A stretch of DNA of 64,000 bases. Source: Clostridiales bacterium (lineage in GTDB: Bacteria; Bacillota; Desulfotomaculia; Desulfotomaculales; VENG01). The stretch spans positions 62,001-126,000 of the forward strand of contig JAIPEW010000002.1 of NCBI GenBank assembly GCA_021736985.1, written 5' to 3'. Position 1 is the first letter of the stretch; the number at the start of each line of letters is the position of its first letter. Positions 8,811 to 18,616 of this stretch are shown in pieces. Made by a program: the position numbers and the translations under genes. Under the pieces are notes generated by a model, which was not told the DNA's origin, searched no databases, and saw nothing but the letters and a program-made list of their open reading frames with translations.

Positions 8811-10172
8811 TTACCCCCCAAGGCTTTTCACGATATTTTTAAAATATTCGCCTCGTTCTTCATAATCATTAAACATATCCCAGCTGGCACATGCAGGAGA
8901 CATTAGTACAATCTCTCCAGTGCGGGCTTCTTCATGTGCAAGTATAACTGCGTGTTTTAAATCGTCTGCCTTTAATATCCTGGTGTTACCCTGCTTTTCA
9001 ACAGCACCCTTTATTTCTTGTGCTGATTCTCCCAGAACAATTACAACCCTGGCTTTTTTATTTATTTGGACAGCCAGCTCGGAAAAATCATTACCCTTGT
9101 TACGTCCACCAGCTATTAGAACCACCGGTTCATTATATGCCTGCAGCGCTTTAATACTTGCCTCCGGATTTGTACCCTTGGAGTCATTTACATATTTTAC
9201 CTTATTTATTTCAGCTGCTAATTCCAGGCGGTGAGAGACTCCGGAAAATTCGCTCAATGTAGAGGCAAGCATTTCCGAGCGCACTCCCACGGCTAAACCA
9301 CATGCAATAACCGCAAGAGCATTTTCCAGGTTATGACTACCGGGGATAGACACCGCAGAGGCATTCATTATAAACATTGATTTACCAGTACTCAACCTGG
9401 CAAATACCTTCCCGTCTTCAACAAAAACCCCTTTTTCTAAAATATGTTTACGGCTGAAAAATATAACCTCTCCAGGTGCCTGCTGCCGCATTTTATAAAC
9501 CAGGGGATCATCATAATTTAATACTGCCGTATCATTTTTGCTTTGACTGTCAAATATTCTTGCTTTGCACCGGGCATATTCCTCTATACTTACATGTCTA
9601 TCCAGGTGATCAGGTGTCAAATTTAACACGACACCTACCCGGGGGCGAAAAAAAGCAGTTGTTTCCAGTTGAAAACTAGAAACTTCTAAAACTACAACAC
9701 TCTCGGGATCAACCTCCTCTACGATATCGATAAAAGGAATACCAATATTACCAGCTACAAACGTCTTATACCCCGCATCTTTAAAAACTTGGCCCGTAAG
9801 AACGGTTGTTGTAGTTTTTCCATTAGTCCCGGTAATTGCAACAACCGGGGAATTAACAAAACGCCAGGCTAATTCCAGTTCGCCAATTACGGGAACACCT
9901 GCTTCTTCAGCTTTTATCACCGGAGATGCCCACAGAGGCACTCCCGGGCTAACCACAGCCATGTGGAAACTTTCAGGGTAAATTTCAGGACAATTACCCA
10001 GAGACAATTCTATATTGGATTTTTTTAATAATTCAGAATTAATATCAAGCTCTTCAGCAGTCTTATTATCAGTAAGCACAGGTCGTGCACCTCTTTGTGC
10101 CAAAAAACGTGCCGCAGAAATACCACTCCTTGCGGCACCTATTACTAATACAGGGACACCTTGCAGATTCAA
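8811..10172 (-). CDS. murD: UDP-N-acetylmuramoylalanine-D-glutamate ligase MurD
   Basis: Mur ligase adding D-Glu. 453 residues: N-terminal Rossmann loop VIGAARSGISAARFL, ATP loop GTNGKTTTT (115-123), LNLTPDHLDRH and VNDSKGTNPEAS. Start is TTG; the nearest GGAAGG is about 12 nt upstream, so initiation is probably modest. Lies between mraY and ftsW as in most Firmicute dcw clusters. Confidence 0.96.
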   Translation of the reverse strand: MNLQGVPVLVIGAARSGISAARFLAQRGARPVLTDNKTAEELDINSELLKKSNIELSLGNCPEIYPESFHMAVVSPGVPLWASPVIKAEEAGVPVIGELELAWRFVNSPVVAITGTNGKTTTTVLTGQVFKDAGYKTFVAGNIGIPFIDIVEEVDPESVVVLEVSSFQLETTAFFRPRVGVVLNLTPDHLDRHVSIEEYARCKARIFDSQSKNDTAVLNYDDPLVYKMRQQAPGEVIFFSRKHILEKGVFVEDGKVFARLSTGKSMFIMNASAVSIPGSHNLENALAVIACGLAVGVRSEMLASTLSEFSGVSHRLELAAEINKVKYVNDSKGTNPEASIKALQAYNEPVVLIAGGRNKGNDFSELAVQINKKARVVIVLGESAQEIKGAVEKQGNTRILKADDLKHAVILAHEEARTGEIVLMSPACASWDMFNDYEERGEYFKNIVKSLGG

Positions 10173-10203
10173 GCTATGTTCATTCCTTCCCTATGTTTTT
10201 TAA

Positions 10204-11199
10204 TTACACCATTCCCTGGTAACTATAAAGACCTATTAATGCAAGGAAAACTGATACTATCCAAAAAGAAAACACAATTATATTTTCTCCCCAGCCTAGA
10301 AGTTCAAAGTGATGGTGCAGGGGACTCATGCGAAAGACCCTTCGCCGAAAAAATTTGAAACTAAAGACCTGTATCATAACAGAAAGAGCTTCAATTACGT
10401 AAATTCCACCTATAACAACTAAGAACAGCTCACTCTCCGTTATGATTGATACCGCTCCAAGGCCGCCTCCCAGGGCCAAAGAACCCGTGTCGCCCATAAA
10501 TATCCTAGCTGGATACCTATTATAAAATAAAAATCCCAGGCAACCTCCTACTACGGAAGCCATAACTATAGACACCCCGGGCTGTGCAGATAAAATACCT
10601 ATTATAGCGTAAGCTGCTGCAACTGCAGTAGTAACGCCCGCTGCCAACCCATCTAAGCCGTCAGTAAGATTAACTGCGTTTGCAGCCCCTACAATTACCA
10701 GTATACTAAACAATATGTAGAGTAAATAACCAAAATGCAGGTGAACTACACCTGTAGAAAAAATATTAGAAAAAGGGATACTAACAGAAGTATCACGGCC
10801 TAAATAAGTCAATGCTGCAGACGCAACCAGGCCTGCCAGAAAAACTTGTCCAAATAATTTTTCCCGGGCACGTAATCCCAGGGATCGCTTTAAAACAACC
10901 TTGATAAAATCATCCAGTAAGCCAATTAATCCAAAACCTAAAAAGGCAACAGCAATAATTATAGCCTCTTTATCCTTGGTTAGCCACAGTGTAGACAGTA
11001 CAATTCCAATTAAAAATATAATACCGCCCATGGTAGGCGTTCCTGCTTTTTTCATATGGCGAGAAGGACCTTCATTGCGGATATTCTGACCAAACTTTAG
11101 CCGCGTCAAAACTGGAATAGCAACCGGTCCCAGAAGAACTGTAATTATCAGTGATATCAAGAATGCTTTACCCATTAAATTTACAGCATACTGTTCCAT
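10204..11199 (-). CDS. mraY: Phospho-MurNAc-pentapeptide transferase MraY
   Basis: Integral membrane enzyme moving phospho-MurNAc-pentapeptide onto undecaprenyl phosphate to make lipid I. About ten membrane helices. Signatures: GTPTMGGIIF, GFIDD-type GLLDDFIKV, NLTDGLDGLA, FMGDTGSLALGG and the HHHFELLGW loop. ATG at 11199 is 10 nt from AAAGGA; a GTG two codons earlier (11205) is possible but only 4 nt away. A 249-nt gap with no recognisable content separates it from murF. Confidence 0.96.
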   Translation of the reverse strand: MEQYAVNLMGKAFLISLIITVLLGPVAIPVLTRLKFGQNIRNEGPSRHMKKAGTPTMGGIIFLIGIVLSTLWLTKDKEAIIIAVAFLGFGLIGLLDDFIKVVLKRSLGLRAREKLFGQVFLAGLVASAALTYLGRDTSVSIPFSNIFSTGVVHLHFGYLLYILFSILVIVGAANAVNLTDGLDGLAAGVTTAVAAAYAIIGILSAQPGVSIVMASVVGGCLGFLFYNRYPARIFMGDTGSLALGGGLGAVSIITESELFLVVIGGIYVIEALSVMIQVFSFKFFRRRVFRMSPLHHHFELLGWGENIIVFSFWIVSVFLALIGLYSYQGMV

Positions 11200-11454
11200 T
11201 GTCACCTTATCCTTTGTCTAATATATATTATAATTACTGCTAGTTTAAAATGTGCTTTCACCAAAAGGACCAGTGGATTTTCAAAAGGTAGAGAAATCTA
11301 CATTGCTTAGCCCGTCAAATCCCGAAAACTGAGCCTATCAGGGCGTAAAATTACAAGAAGTATCGTTGAGTTACACCAGGCTATATTTTCTGCTCTCAAT
11401 AATACGGATTCTGCTAAAAGAAACCACCGAGCACCCCAGGCTGCAAAGTAAGTG

Positions 11455-12849
11455 CTATAATCCGTTGTGAGCAGATACTCGTAGGCGATTTAATAAAAAA
11501 TCAGCAATATATTCCATACGCTTTCCGCGAGAACCTTTAACCAGTATTATATCTCCCTGTTTTAATATACTATCAAGCACATTCTGTACTTGTTCGTGAG
11601 TACTGCAGCGGTATATACTGCTATCCGCCATACCAGCTTTTTCTGCTCCCAGGGAAATATCTTCTGCTAATTCTCCCAGTGTAATTAAATATTGTATGCC
11701 AAAATGTTTTACTGCCATTCCAACTTTTGTATGTTTATCCCTGCTTTCAGAACCCAATTCCAACATATCGCCCAAAACTGCTATTGCCCTTCGCCCTCCT
11801 GCTCTTTCATCGAGCGCCTGAAGAGCGGCAACCATGGAATGCGGGTTAGCATTATACGCATCATTTATAATAATATAATCCCTGGTCTCTAAAACTTCCA
11901 TGCGCATACCGGAAAACTTACAATACCTTAATCCCCGGGCAATATCCTGGTAATTAACTTGCAGTTCTCTCCCTACAGCAATTGCCGCCAGGGCATTATG
12001 TATATTATGAATTCCGTTTAACGGGACATATATTTGTTCCCTTTTATTTCCGTAAACACATGTAAAAGTGTTTCCTCCAGTCGTACAATTAATATCTTCA
12101 GCATATAAGTCAACATCTTTACTGTCATAATATATTATTTTCCCCTTACAGCGATGTGCTTCTTCATATAGATAAGGGCATTCACCGTTTAACACTGCAA
12201 ACCCGCTAACAGGTATATGGTCCAACAGCTCAGCTTTGCACCTGGCTATATTCTGCACAGAACCCAGCCTTTCCAAGTGGGCTTCTGATATATTAGTAAC
12301 TACTCCTGCAGTAGGCTTAGAAATCTCACACAGAGTATCAACTTCTCCAAAACCGCGCATTGCCATTTCAACTACAACTGCACTGTATGTATCATCTAAC
12401 TGCAGTAAAGTAAGAGGAAGACCAATTTCATTATTAAAATTACCCATGGTTTTTAATACTTTGTATTTTTGCGCAAGTACAGAGGATATCATATCCTTCG
12501 TTGTAGTCTTCCCACTACTTCCGGTAATTCCAACAACAGGCACGTCAAATTGTTCACGGTTATACCGGGCCAGATCTTGCAGTGCCTTTAAAGTATCATT
12601 AACCTTTATAACAGGCACTTGTATATCGTGGTTATATTCTTCAACAATTAATGCTCCTGCAGCAGCATCCACTGCATGCTGCAAAAAATTATGACCATCG
12701 TAATTCTCTCCACGAAGTGCGATAAAGAGTTCCCCGGAGTTAATCGTACGGGTATCCGTAGAAACTGAATTTAACTGGACCCGGGCCCCTCCTCCTACAA
12801 GCTCTCCTTTTACAGCACTACATATTTCTTCTAACGTGAAAGCTTTCAA
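11455..12849 (-). CDS. murF: UDP-MurNAc-tripeptide:D-Ala-D-Ala ligase MurF
   Basis: Adds D-Ala-D-Ala to the UDP-MurNAc tripeptide. 464 residues: N-terminal MurE/F domain (SVSTDTRTINSGELFIAL), ATP loop GITGSSGKTTTKDM (107-120), central NEIGLPLTLL and C-terminal INDAYNANPHSM. Its ATG overlaps the murE stop by 4 nt, indicating coupled translation. Confidence 0.96.
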   Translation of the reverse strand: MKAFTLEEICSAVKGELVGGGARVQLNSVSTDTRTINSGELFIALRGENYDGHNFLQHAVDAAAGALIVEEYNHDIQVPVIKVNDTLKALQDLARYNREQFDVPVVGITGSSGKTTTKDMISSVLAQKYKVLKTMGNFNNEIGLPLTLLQLDDTYSAVVVEMAMRGFGEVDTLCEISKPTAGVVTNISEAHLERLGSVQNIARCKAELLDHIPVSGFAVLNGECPYLYEEAHRCKGKIIYYDSKDVDLYAEDINCTTGGNTFTCVYGNKREQIYVPLNGIHNIHNALAAIAVGRELQVNYQDIARGLRYCKFSGMRMEVLETRDYIIINDAYNANPHSMVAALQALDERAGGRRAIAVLGDMLELGSESRDKHTKVGMAVKHFGIQYLITLGELAEDISLGAEKAGMADSSIYRCSTHEQVQNVLDSILKQGDIILVKGSRGKRMEYIADFLLNRLRVSAHNGL

Positions 12850-14309
12850 CTACTTTCACCACCTGTTTTATTTAAAGCTTTAATAACCTCTTCATGGTCA
12901 TCAAAATGAAAGCGCTGCCCGTTAATTTCTTGATAATCTTCATGGCCTTTTCCTGCTATAATAATCACATCACCTGATTCAGCTGTATCCACTGCGTAAT
13001 TTATCGCACTTCGCCTGTCAGTTATAATAATGTAATTTGCATTTCCCATTTCTTTAATACCTTCTACAACATCACTGATAATTTTCTCAGGATCTTCAGT
13101 ACGTGGATTATCAGAAGTAACAATTAATACATCACTAAATTCAGCGCCGATTTTACCCATTACCGGCCGTTTAGTAGAATCACGGTCACCACCACACCCA
13201 AATACTGTTATGAGACGCCCTTTAACAAACTCCCCGGCTGTATAAAAAATATTCTGCAGCCCGTCAGGGGTATGAGCATAATCTATAATTATACCAAAAT
13301 CCTGACCCCTATTTATAAGTTGAAAGCGGCCGGGAACACCTTGAATTTTTTCAAGGGCATTTTTAATAACACTAAAATCAATATCTTCAGCTTTACCTGC
13401 TGCAAAAGCAGCCAGGGCATTGTATACGTTAAATTTACCTGTCATTTGCAAATGTACGCAAGCGCTGTCCCGGTCGCTCTTAATTATAAAAAACACACCG
13501 TGAGGAGTAATCTCAATGTCTTCAGCTATTATATCTGCGCTGCTATCTATTCCATAGGTAATAACTTGATTGCTGCAGCTATCTATAATTTGTGCAGCAT
13601 ATTCACTGTCAGCATTTATAACAGATATCTTAGAACAAGCAAATAATTTTTGTTTTGCAGACAGATAATCCTGCATATCTTCGTGAAAATCCAAATGATC
13701 TTGAGTTATGTTTGTAAAAACTCCCACATCAAAGCTGCATCCAGACACCCTTTTTAATGCAAGCGCATGCGAGCTTACTTCCATAATAACTGCCCGGGTA
13801 TCTTCAGCTGCCATTTCATTCAAGAGTTTTTGCAGGTCTGCCGATTCAGGTGTAGTGTGTTGAACAGGCAACACTTTTTGTCCAACCATATTTTGTATAG
13901 TACCTATTAATCCTGTTTTTGTTCCCGCTTCTTTTAATACCGCATTAATCATATGAGTAATAGTAGTTTTTCCATTAGTACCAGTTACTCCGATCATTTT
14001 TAACCTTGAAGCAGGAAAATTATAGAAACGGGCAGATATTAAAGCTAATCCCTCACGAGTATTACAAATTCGGGCCCAGCTAGTATTCTCCGGTATATCT
14101 ACATTCTTTTGTATAACTACAGCTGACGCGCCTTTTTCCACTGCATCTTTTATGAAAATGTGCCCGTCAGTTTGAAACCCCTCAACAGCTATAAACAAGC
14201 AACCATCTTTTACTTGCCTGGAATCATATGCTATTCCTTTTATATCAACATCTAACCCGAGATTGCTGTCCAGTAATTTCAAATCCTGCATTAACTGGCT
14301 TAACTTCAA
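12846..14309 (-). CDS. murE: UDP-MurNAc-L-Ala-D-Glu:meso-DAP ligase MurE
   Basis: Adds the third residue of the stem peptide. 487 residues with ATP loop GVTGTNGKTTITHM (107-120). The specificity motif DNPR (400-403, in TSDNPRTEDP) is the one known for meso-diaminopimelate enzymes rather than lysine enzymes, so the wall is most likely DAP-type. TTG start behind AGGGGGAA. Overlaps murF. Confidence 0.96.
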   Translation of the reverse strand: MKLSQLMQDLKLLDSNLGLDVDIKGIAYDSRQVKDGCLFIAVEGFQTDGHIFIKDAVEKGASAVVIQKNVDIPENTSWARICNTREGLALISARFYNFPASRLKMIGVTGTNGKTTITHMINAVLKEAGTKTGLIGTIQNMVGQKVLPVQHTTPESADLQKLLNEMAAEDTRAVIMEVSSHALALKRVSGCSFDVGVFTNITQDHLDFHEDMQDYLSAKQKLFACSKISVINADSEYAAQIIDSCSNQVITYGIDSSADIIAEDIEITPHGVFFIIKSDRDSACVHLQMTGKFNVYNALAAFAAGKAEDIDFSVIKNALEKIQGVPGRFQLINRGQDFGIIIDYAHTPDGLQNIFYTAGEFVKGRLITVFGCGGDRDSTKRPVMGKIGAEFSDVLIVTSDNPRTEDPEKIISDVVEGIKEMGNANYIIITDRRSAINYAVDTAESGDVIIIAGKGHEDYQEINGQRFHFDDHEEVIKALNKTGGESS

Positions 14310-14349
14310 AACAATTCCCCCTGGTCAAACGGTATTAACAGTCTTCACA

Positions 14350-16494
14350 TTATTCCTCCGTGTTTGACTCTTCTTGTTCTCCGGTAGTACTAAATTTAAC
14401 TTTTAAAAATGTCCCCCGGGGAACTCTGCTTTCTGGCTTAATATCCTGTTTTACAACTACTCCATCACCTTCGGGTTCTATATACAGATCAATCTTTTCC
14501 AATATGTTAGCGGCTTCATCCTTAGAAAGACCGGTCAAATCCGGCACAGTAACCTTCTTCTGATTTTCTACTGCGGATGAAACTGTATTAATAATTACTT
14601 TTGTTCCTTTATATACACTTGCCCCTTGCTGGGGCACCTGGTAATAAACAATGTTACCCTTTCCACATATTTCAACTTCTAGACCCAGGGTTTCCAACTT
14701 TTGTTGAGCTTCTACCAAAGTGTGGTTTACCACGTTGGGAACTTCTACTTTTTCCTTTGGCGGGTCAACCTCCCAAAAATTTTTCTTAGGTTTCACTAAT
14801 CCCGGTATCTCAGGTATTTTAAGATACTTGAGCGTGTCTTTAGCGATAGCCTGAAAAACCGGTGCAGCCACCAATCCTCCAAAGTACTTACCACCCTTGG
14901 GTTCTGCAATCATTACCAGTATAGCAACCTCAGGATCATCAGCAGGAGCAAAACCGGCAAATGAAGATACGTATTTCCCTTTTACATATCCCCTATCTCC
15001 AACAACTTGTGCAGTACCTGTTTTTCCGGCTACACGGTATCCTTCCACAAAAGCATTCCTGCCAGTACCATTAGAAACTACTTTTTCCAGGAGATCCCTC
15101 AGCTTTTCCGAAGTTTCCGTTGAAATTACCTGCCTGATTATTTCTGGTTCAAATTGTTTTACAGTTTTTCCCGAGTGAGAGTTAATATGATCAACTAGGT
15201 ACGGTTTGATTAGTTTACCGCCATTGGCTGCCGCAGAAACTGCAGTAATTAATTGTATGGGTGTAACTGCAATGGATTGACCAATAGCCATAGTAGCAAT
15301 ATTTAACTTGGTAGCATTTTTATTCGGTATCATTATTCCCCTGGCTTCACCGGGCAAATTTATCCCAGTTCTTTTACCAAACCCGTACTTATTAATATAA
15401 TTATAAAAGCGATCTTTACCCAGCTCTAATCCTACTTCAACAAACCCCGGGTTGCATGAATTTTGTACTACTTCTTCAAAAGTTTGAGTACCATGACCGC
15501 CTGATTTCCAACAACGAATTTTACGATCTGCTACACTTATATAACCCGGATCATGAAACTCATCATCCGGCTTAACTGCTCCTACTTCCAGTGCAGAAGA
15601 TGCAGTAATAATTTTAAAAGTCGAACCTGGTTCATAATTATACCATATAGCAGGATTACGGTCCCATGTTTCTTTGGATATTGATTTCCAGTTATTACAG
15701 TTAAAAGTGGGGCGATTTCCCATGGCTAATATTTTACCAGAATCTGGATCCATAACTAAGCCTACTGCCATTTTAGGGTCATATTCACTAACAACTTTGT
15801 CTAGTTCTCTTTCTACAAAAAACTGTATCGTTTTGTCCAGGGTAAGCGTTAAATCATTACCAGGTACCGGATCCTGATAGTCCTGCATTGGTTCAGGAAT
15901 TTCCCTACCCATAGCATCATGCTCTATGACAATGCGTCCGGGTTTTCCCCTGAGTTCATCATCAAAACTTTTCTCCAGCCCCAATAACCCCTGGTTATCC
16001 ACACCTGTAAATCCAAGCAAGTGAGCAGCAAAACCATCATAAAGATAGCAGCGCTCACTTTCCTCAACAATTTTTATACCTTTTATATTTAAATTTTGTA
16101 TCTCCCGGGCAACTTTAGCATCAACTTTTCGTTTTATCCACTCAAACGCACTCTTCCTCGTAACCTTTTTATATATTAGTTCCTCATCCATGTCTAAAAC
16201 AGTGCTTAATTCTTTTGATGCCTTCCGCTTGTTTTTTACCTGGTTAGGAAAAGCAGATATTGAATCCACGCTAATACTGGCAACTAATTCATTACCATTA
16301 CGATCTAATATTGCCCCCCTGTGAGCTTCAACTGGTATATCGCGCATGCGCGTTTCTGATGCCTTTTCTTTTAACTCTTCTCCTTGAACAAATTGGATCC
16401 ATACCAACCTGAATAACAAAATAAAAAAAACAAGTACAGACGCAAGCAAGACCCACGCCAAACGTCTACGTACCAATATATTTGTACTGCGCAT
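14350..16494 (-). CDS. Class B penicillin-binding protein with two PASTA domains (PBP2B/SpoVD type)
   Basis: 714 residues. Cytoplasmic tail and membrane anchor (about 8-34), PBP dimerisation domain, transpeptidase with Ser291 in GSTFK, SCN about residue 345 and KTG in AGKTGTAQV near 496, then two PASTA domains (starting VPNVVNHTLVEAQQKLETLG and VPDLTGLSKDEAANILEKI). Two PASTA domains and the length resemble B. subtilis PBP2B (vegetative) more than SpoVD (one PASTA). It is the only class B PBP in the cluster, so it could serve division, sporulation or both. Acts outside the membrane with FtsW. Confidence 0.92.
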   Translation of the reverse strand: MRSTNILVRRRLAWVLLASVLVFFILLFRLVWIQFVQGEELKEKASETRMRDIPVEAHRGAILDRNGNELVASISVDSISAFPNQVKNKRKASKELSTVLDMDEELIYKKVTRKSAFEWIKRKVDAKVAREIQNLNIKGIKIVEESERCYLYDGFAAHLLGFTGVDNQGLLGLEKSFDDELRGKPGRIVIEHDAMGREIPEPMQDYQDPVPGNDLTLTLDKTIQFFVERELDKVVSEYDPKMAVGLVMDPDSGKILAMGNRPTFNCNNWKSISKETWDRNPAIWYNYEPGSTFKIITASSALEVGAVKPDDEFHDPGYISVADRKIRCWKSGGHGTQTFEEVVQNSCNPGFVEVGLELGKDRFYNYINKYGFGKRTGINLPGEARGIMIPNKNATKLNIATMAIGQSIAVTPIQLITAVSAAANGGKLIKPYLVDHINSHSGKTVKQFEPEIIRQVISTETSEKLRDLLEKVVSNGTGRNAFVEGYRVAGKTGTAQVVGDRGYVKGKYVSSFAGFAPADDPEVAILVMIAEPKGGKYFGGLVAAPVFQAIAKDTLKYLKIPEIPGLVKPKKNFWEVDPPKEKVEVPNVVNHTLVEAQQKLETLGLEVEICGKGNIVYYQVPQQGASVYKGTKVIINTVSSAVENQKKVTVPDLTGLSKDEAANILEKIDLYIEPEGDGVVVKQDIKPESRVPRGTFLKVKFSTTGEQEESNTEE

Positions 16495-16518
16495 GCATTA
16501 CCTCCCCCAGCCTAATTT

Positions 16519-17031
16519 TTAACTGGTAGAAGTATTTCCCTTTACTTGTTCTACTAAGTTAGTAAAAGCTTCTATAATCCAGTTTTTTTTATCTGAACCG
16601 GAAAACGATTTTTTTTCTAGAGCAGGTGCATTTGTTTTAGATGATTTTTCATTTTCATTATCCATATTAACAGAAACCATAATTGTATCTTTACTTTCCG
16701 GCTTAATCATTCCCAGTTGGTTAGATGCTACTCTTTCAATTCTTTCTAACGAAGAAAGCTTAACAATCTCTCCCTGCATAGAATCAGCTTCTTTTTGCAG
16801 CGTTTCCAACTGGTTCTGTAAACTGTGAATACGGTAATTAATTACAAAAACCTGTGCATAATAAAAACTTATAATAGTTCCTATAATGAACGTAAGCAAA
16901 ACCATACCAGTCATCACTGCACGATGCCGCCTCGTAACAGCTTTTTTTCTCCTCTTAGTAACCCTTCTAATTTCTTCTTCATTGGTATAAGTTTCATAAT
17001 TATCGGGTAATTGTTCTCTCGCTACTATCAT
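16519..17031 (-). CDS. ftsL: FtsL/DivIC-type septum formation initiator
   Basis: 170 residues: a very basic N-terminal cytoplasmic stretch (RRVTKRRKKAVTRRHR), one membrane helix (about 41-62), then an extracytoplasmic coiled coil (about 68-95) and LERIERVASNQLGMIKP, the typical FtsL/DivIC ending. The C-terminal about 50 residues are polar and low in conservation. Between rsmH and the PBP gene, where ftsL always sits. ATG start with AGGTGA upstream. Confidence 0.88.
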   Translation of the reverse strand: MIVAREQLPDNYETYTNEEEIRRVTKRRKKAVTRRHRAVMTGMVLLTFIIGTIISFYYAQVFVINYRIHSLQNQLETLQKEADSMQGEIVKLSSLERIERVASNQLGMIKPESKDTIMVSVNMDNENEKSSKTNAPALEKKSFSGSDKKNWIIEAFTNLVEQVKGNTSTS

Positions 17032-17065
17032 AGCTTATTCACCTGCCCGCAATTTTAGAAGTTAT

Positions 17066-18010
17066 TTAAAGCTTCTCAGCTACACGCAGCTTAGCGCTGC
17101 GTGACTGCGGATTAGCATTTAATTCACTTTCTTCCGGCGTTATAGGACGCTTATTGATTAATTTTAATAAAGGTTTTTTACCACATACACATTGTGGAAA
17201 ATCAGGAGGGCATTCACAGGGATTTACTTGTTTACGAAAAAAATTTTTTACTATTCTATCCTCCAGAGAATGAAAACTTATTACACATAATCGTCCACCG
17301 GGTTTTAAAACCTGAACAGCAGCAGTAAGACCTTCTTCCAGGTTTTTTAATTCACTATTTACTGCTATCCTCAAAGCTTGAAAAGTCCGCTTGGCCGGGT
17401 GCGGCCCGTTTCTCCTTGCTCCTGATGGAATAGCAGCTTTAATAATCTCAACTAACTGTCCAGTACTTTCTATAGAAGACTGCTCTCTTTTTTTTACAAT
17501 AAAGTCTGCAATACGTGATGCCCATTTCTCTTCTCCGTATTTTTTTATAATGCTTGACAACTCGTTTTTAGGTGCATTTTTTATCAGATAAGCAGCAGTT
17601 TCTTTCTGAGAGGGATCCATGCGCATGTCAAGTGGTGCATCCTTCATATACGAAAAACCCCGCTCAGGATTATCAAGCTGGTACGAACTCACTCCAAGGT
17701 CAAACATAACACCATCTACTTCATACATTTCCATTCTTTCAAGAACAAATGCTAATTCACTAAAATTTGCTTTATTTAAATATAATCTTTCCTTATAATC
17801 TACAAGCCTTCGGGATACTTCTTTCAAAGCTTCAGGGTCACGATCTAATGCAATAAGAGACCCCTCCGGGACTGTACGCCGGAGTATCTCCTCCCCGTGT
17901 CCTCCGCCACCTGCAGTACAATCTACATATACCCCAGAAAAATTTATCAACAATTTATTCATAACTTCTTCCAGCATTACAGGTGTATGAGAAAAATTTA
18001 CCAGTGTCAC
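17066..18010 (-). CDS. rsmH: 16S rRNA (cytosine-1402 N4) methyltransferase RsmH (MraW)
   Basis: 314 residues. SAM-binding segment [15 protein letters not shown] (29-43), [11 protein letters not shown], the hallmark [10 protein letters not shown] and [15 protein letters not shown], and [14 protein letters not shown]. Methylates the ribosomal decoding centre. GTG start. It follows mraZ by 16 nt and so falls under MraZ control. Confidence 0.97.
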   Translation of the reverse strand: MTLVNFSHTPVMLEEVMNKLLINFSGVYVDCTAGGGGHGEEILRRTVPEGSLIALDRDPEALKEVSRRLVDYKERLYLNKANFSELAFVLERMEMYEVDGVMFDLGVSSYQLDNPERGFSYMKDAPLDMRMDPSQKETAAYLIKNAPKNELSSIIKKYGEEKWASRIADFIVKKREQSSIESTGQLVEIIKAAIPSGARRNGPHPAKRTFQALRIAVNSELKNLEEGLTAAVQVLKPGGRLCVISFHSLEDRIVKNFFRKQVNPCECPPDFPQCVCGKKPLLKLINKRPITPEESELNANPQSRSAKLRVAEKL

Positions 18011-18026
18011 AAATTTTACCCCGTTT

Positions 18027-18464
18027 CTAAATTCTTATATCCAAATCTTCTATTTTTTCAGCAATATCTTCAACTGAAGAAACTGCATCTTTATTATAAA
18101 CTTCCCAGCGCTCTCTATTCCATATTTCCACTCTAAAAGAAACACCAATTACCACAACGTCTTTTTCAATACCTGCGTATTCTCTCAAGTTAGCTGGTAC
18201 TAATATTCTACCCTGTTTATCAATTTCACACTCAGCAGCCCCTGAGAAAAAAAAGCGGGTAAAAGCACGTGCATCAGATCGCGTCATAGGAAGAGCTCTC
18301 ATCTTTTGTTCCAATATTTTCCATTCATCCATAGGGTAAATAAATAGGCAAGTATCAAGTCCTTTTGTTAAAATAAACTTTTCTCCCAAGCCCTCTCTAA
18401 AAGAGGAAGGTATAATTAATCTACCTTTTTTATCTACTATATGTTGGTGCTCTCCTAAAAACAC
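18027..18464 (-). CDS. mraZ: Transcriptional regulator MraZ
   Basis: 145 residues from a GTG at 18464, giving the usual N-terminus (M)[18 protein letters not shown]; reading from 18500 would add 12 residues not seen in the family and would start inside the operator repeats. Two SpoVT/AbrB-like half domains, each with the DxKGR/DxQGR signature ([14 protein letters not shown] and [14 protein letters not shown]). MraZ binds tandem repeats before its own gene and regulates the dcw operon; four such repeats are visible at 18487-18522. Confidence 0.94.
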   Translation of the reverse strand: MFLGEHQHIVDKKGRLIIPSSFREGLGEKFILTKGLDTCLFIYPMDEWKILEQKMRALPMTRSDARAFTRFFFSGAAECEIDKQGRILVPANLREYAGIEKDVVVIGVSFRVEIWNRERWEVYNKDAVSSVEDIAEKIEDLDIRI

Positions 18465-18486
18465 ATTGGCACACCCCACAGTAAAG

Positions 18487-18522
18487 CCACTTTTAACCAC
18501 TTTACTCCACTTTGTACCACTT
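18487..18522 (-). promoter_or_regulatory. Four tandem MraZ boxes (10-bp period)
   Basis: On the minus strand AAGTGG recurs four times at exact 10-bp intervals (complement of CCACTT at 18487, 18497, 18507 and 18517), with AAAGTGG in three of them. This matches the AAAGTG-type repeats reported for MraZ in mycoplasmas and puts all sites on one helix face. The array ends about 20 bp before the mraZ start. Confidence 0.8.
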
Positions 18523-18561
18523 ATTATTCAATACAAAATTGTTAAATCCTTTTTTTTAAAT

Positions 18562-18600
18562 AAAAAAAACCAGAACATGTTAACATGTTCTGGTTTTTAA
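18562..18600 (-). terminator. Intrinsic terminator of the hisK unit
   Basis: A perfect 24-bp palindrome at 18570-18593 (arms CCAGAACATG/CATGTTCTGG around TTAA) is followed on the minus strand by eight T. It lies between hisK and mraZ and isolates the dcw operon; the plus-strand side has only a short T run. Confidence 0.88.
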
Positions 18601-18616
18601 AATTTATTTTTTATAC

